64,000 bases of DNA from Rhodococcus wratislaviensis (GTDB taxonomy: Bacteria; Actinomycetota; Actinomycetes; Mycobacteriales; Mycobacteriaceae): NCBI RefSeq assembly GCF_900455735.1, contig NZ_UAUI01000011.1, forward strand, positions 868,001 to 932,000, written 5' to 3'. This document shows, in pieces, positions 63,536 through 64,000 of the stretch. Made by a program: the position numbers and the translations under genes. The notes beneath the pieces were generated by a model that made no database searches, was not told where the DNA came from, and was given only the letters and a program-made list of their open reading frames with translations. Numbering within the stretch: the first letter of the stretch is position 1; every line of letters starts with the position of its first letter.

Positions 63536-64000
63536 GTGACCAGGTCGATCTTCTGGCGGATCGCGGTGCTGGTGGTGTGTCTCGTGGCCGGTCTGCTGGT
63601 GGCCACCACCCGTCAGGTGTCGCACGGCAACGAGATCCGCGCCGGCGATTCCACCCGGCTGTCCGACCTCGTGCGGAACGCGCAATCCGAGACCGACCAG
63701 GTGGCCGAGACCCGCGATCGGCTGGCGGCGCAGGTCGAGTCGCTGCAGCAGGACGCCGCGGCGTCCGACAGCGGTGTCGCGCAGGCGCTCGCCGACTCCA
63801 AGGCGCTCGCCACGGATGCCGGACTCACACCGATGACCGGTCCCGGAGTCACCGTCACGCTCACCGACGCCCCCCGCGACGCGGACGGCAAATACCCCGT
63901 CGACGCGTCGCCGGACGATCTCGTCGTCCATCAGCAGGACGTCCAGAGTGTGCTGAACGCGCTGTGGGTGGGCGGTGCCGAGGCGATCAGCATGCAGGAC
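63536..64000 (+). CDS. DUF881 family protein (3' end beyond window)
   Basis: The first 155 codons are present. A membrane helix near the N-terminus (about residues 7-23) is followed by a coiled-coil-prone region (about 40-85) and the DUF881 core beginning LTPMTGPGVTVTLTDAP, then DDLVVHQQDVQSVLNALW. It corresponds to Rv0012 next to crgA. GTG at 63536 is the most upstream sensible start, with GGGACGG about 8 nt before. Function unknown; probably anchored outside the membrane. Confidence 0.85.
   Translation, partial: MTRSIFWRIAVLVVCLVAGLLVATTRQVSHGNEIRAGDSTRLSDLVRNAQSETDQVAETRDRLAAQVESLQQDAAASDSGVAQALADSKALATDAGLTPMTGPGVTVTLTDAPRDADGKYPVDASPDDLVVHQQDVQSVLNALWVGGAEAISMQD

Overview
The window is a high-GC actinobacterial chromosome segment built around the replication origin. 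Gene order (pcnA, Nudix hydrolase, DUF6049 gene, murJ, sigM, anti-sigma gene, trxB-trxA, cwlM, GNAT, parB-parA, rsmG, jag, yidC-yidD-rnpA-rpmH, dnaA, oriC, dnaN, gnd, recF, dciA, gyrB, gyrA, DUF3566 gene, tRNA-Ile/tRNA-Ala, cwsA, ppiA, PH-domain gene, crgA) is that of Mycobacteriales. Gene sizes and the extra cassettes suggest a large-genome Rhodococcus (R. jostii/R. opacus type); this is inference from recall of family and synteny, not from a search.

Layout. 1-2.05 kb: end of an Asp-rich repeat protein gene and a secreted DUF4185 protein. 2.05-9.4 kb: a translationally coupled molybdate operon (HTH-TOBE regulator, modA, modB, modC) and a very large nitrate reductase fused to a CysJ-like flavoprotein reductase. 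9.6-25.3 kb: tRNA maturation, then the cell-wall and redox block (Nudix, DUF6049, MurJ-pseudokinase, SigM and its anti-sigma factor, TrxB/TrxA, the degenerate amidase CwlM), interrupted at 19.66-22.5 kb by a TetR/SDR/OYE cassette. 25.4-31.5 kb: GNAT, parAB, rsmG and jag, with a cluster of parS sites and a NTF2-like insertion in a gene-poor stretch. 31.5-33.5 kb: the yidC operon, read away from oriC.

33.5-36.5 kb: rpmH-dnaA intergenic region, dnaA, and oriC between dnaA and dnaN. oriC holds DnaA boxes, an AT-rich stretch and a striking array of seven CTCGAG palindromes spaced exactly 12 bp apart. 36.5-45.8 kb: dnaN, gnd, recF, dciA and gyrB, with an inserted cassette (PF10118-type diiron-like protein, its likely electron-transfer partner, and an alpha/beta hydrolase). 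46.2-51.3 kb: a four-gene conservon (histidine kinase, Roadblock, DUF742, GTPase) plus an MHYT membrane sensor, sitting between gyrB and gyrA.

51.4-64 kb: gyrA, the DUF3566 membrane gene, tRNA-Ile, a tiny DLW-39-like gene whose stop codon lies inside tRNA-Ala, an IdeR-type siderophore-interacting protein gene, secreted chorismate mutase, a GlxA-type regulator, a secreted protein, a membrane alpha/beta hydrolase, cwsA, ppiA, a rhomboid protease, a PH-domain protein, crgA and the start of a DUF881 gene. Genes next to oriC point away from it on both sides, as expected for leading-strand coding. Several genes in the outer blocks appear to be transcribed leaderless, with a -10 hexamer 6-7 nt before the start codon. 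No insertion sequences, CRISPR arrays or prophage genes were seen.
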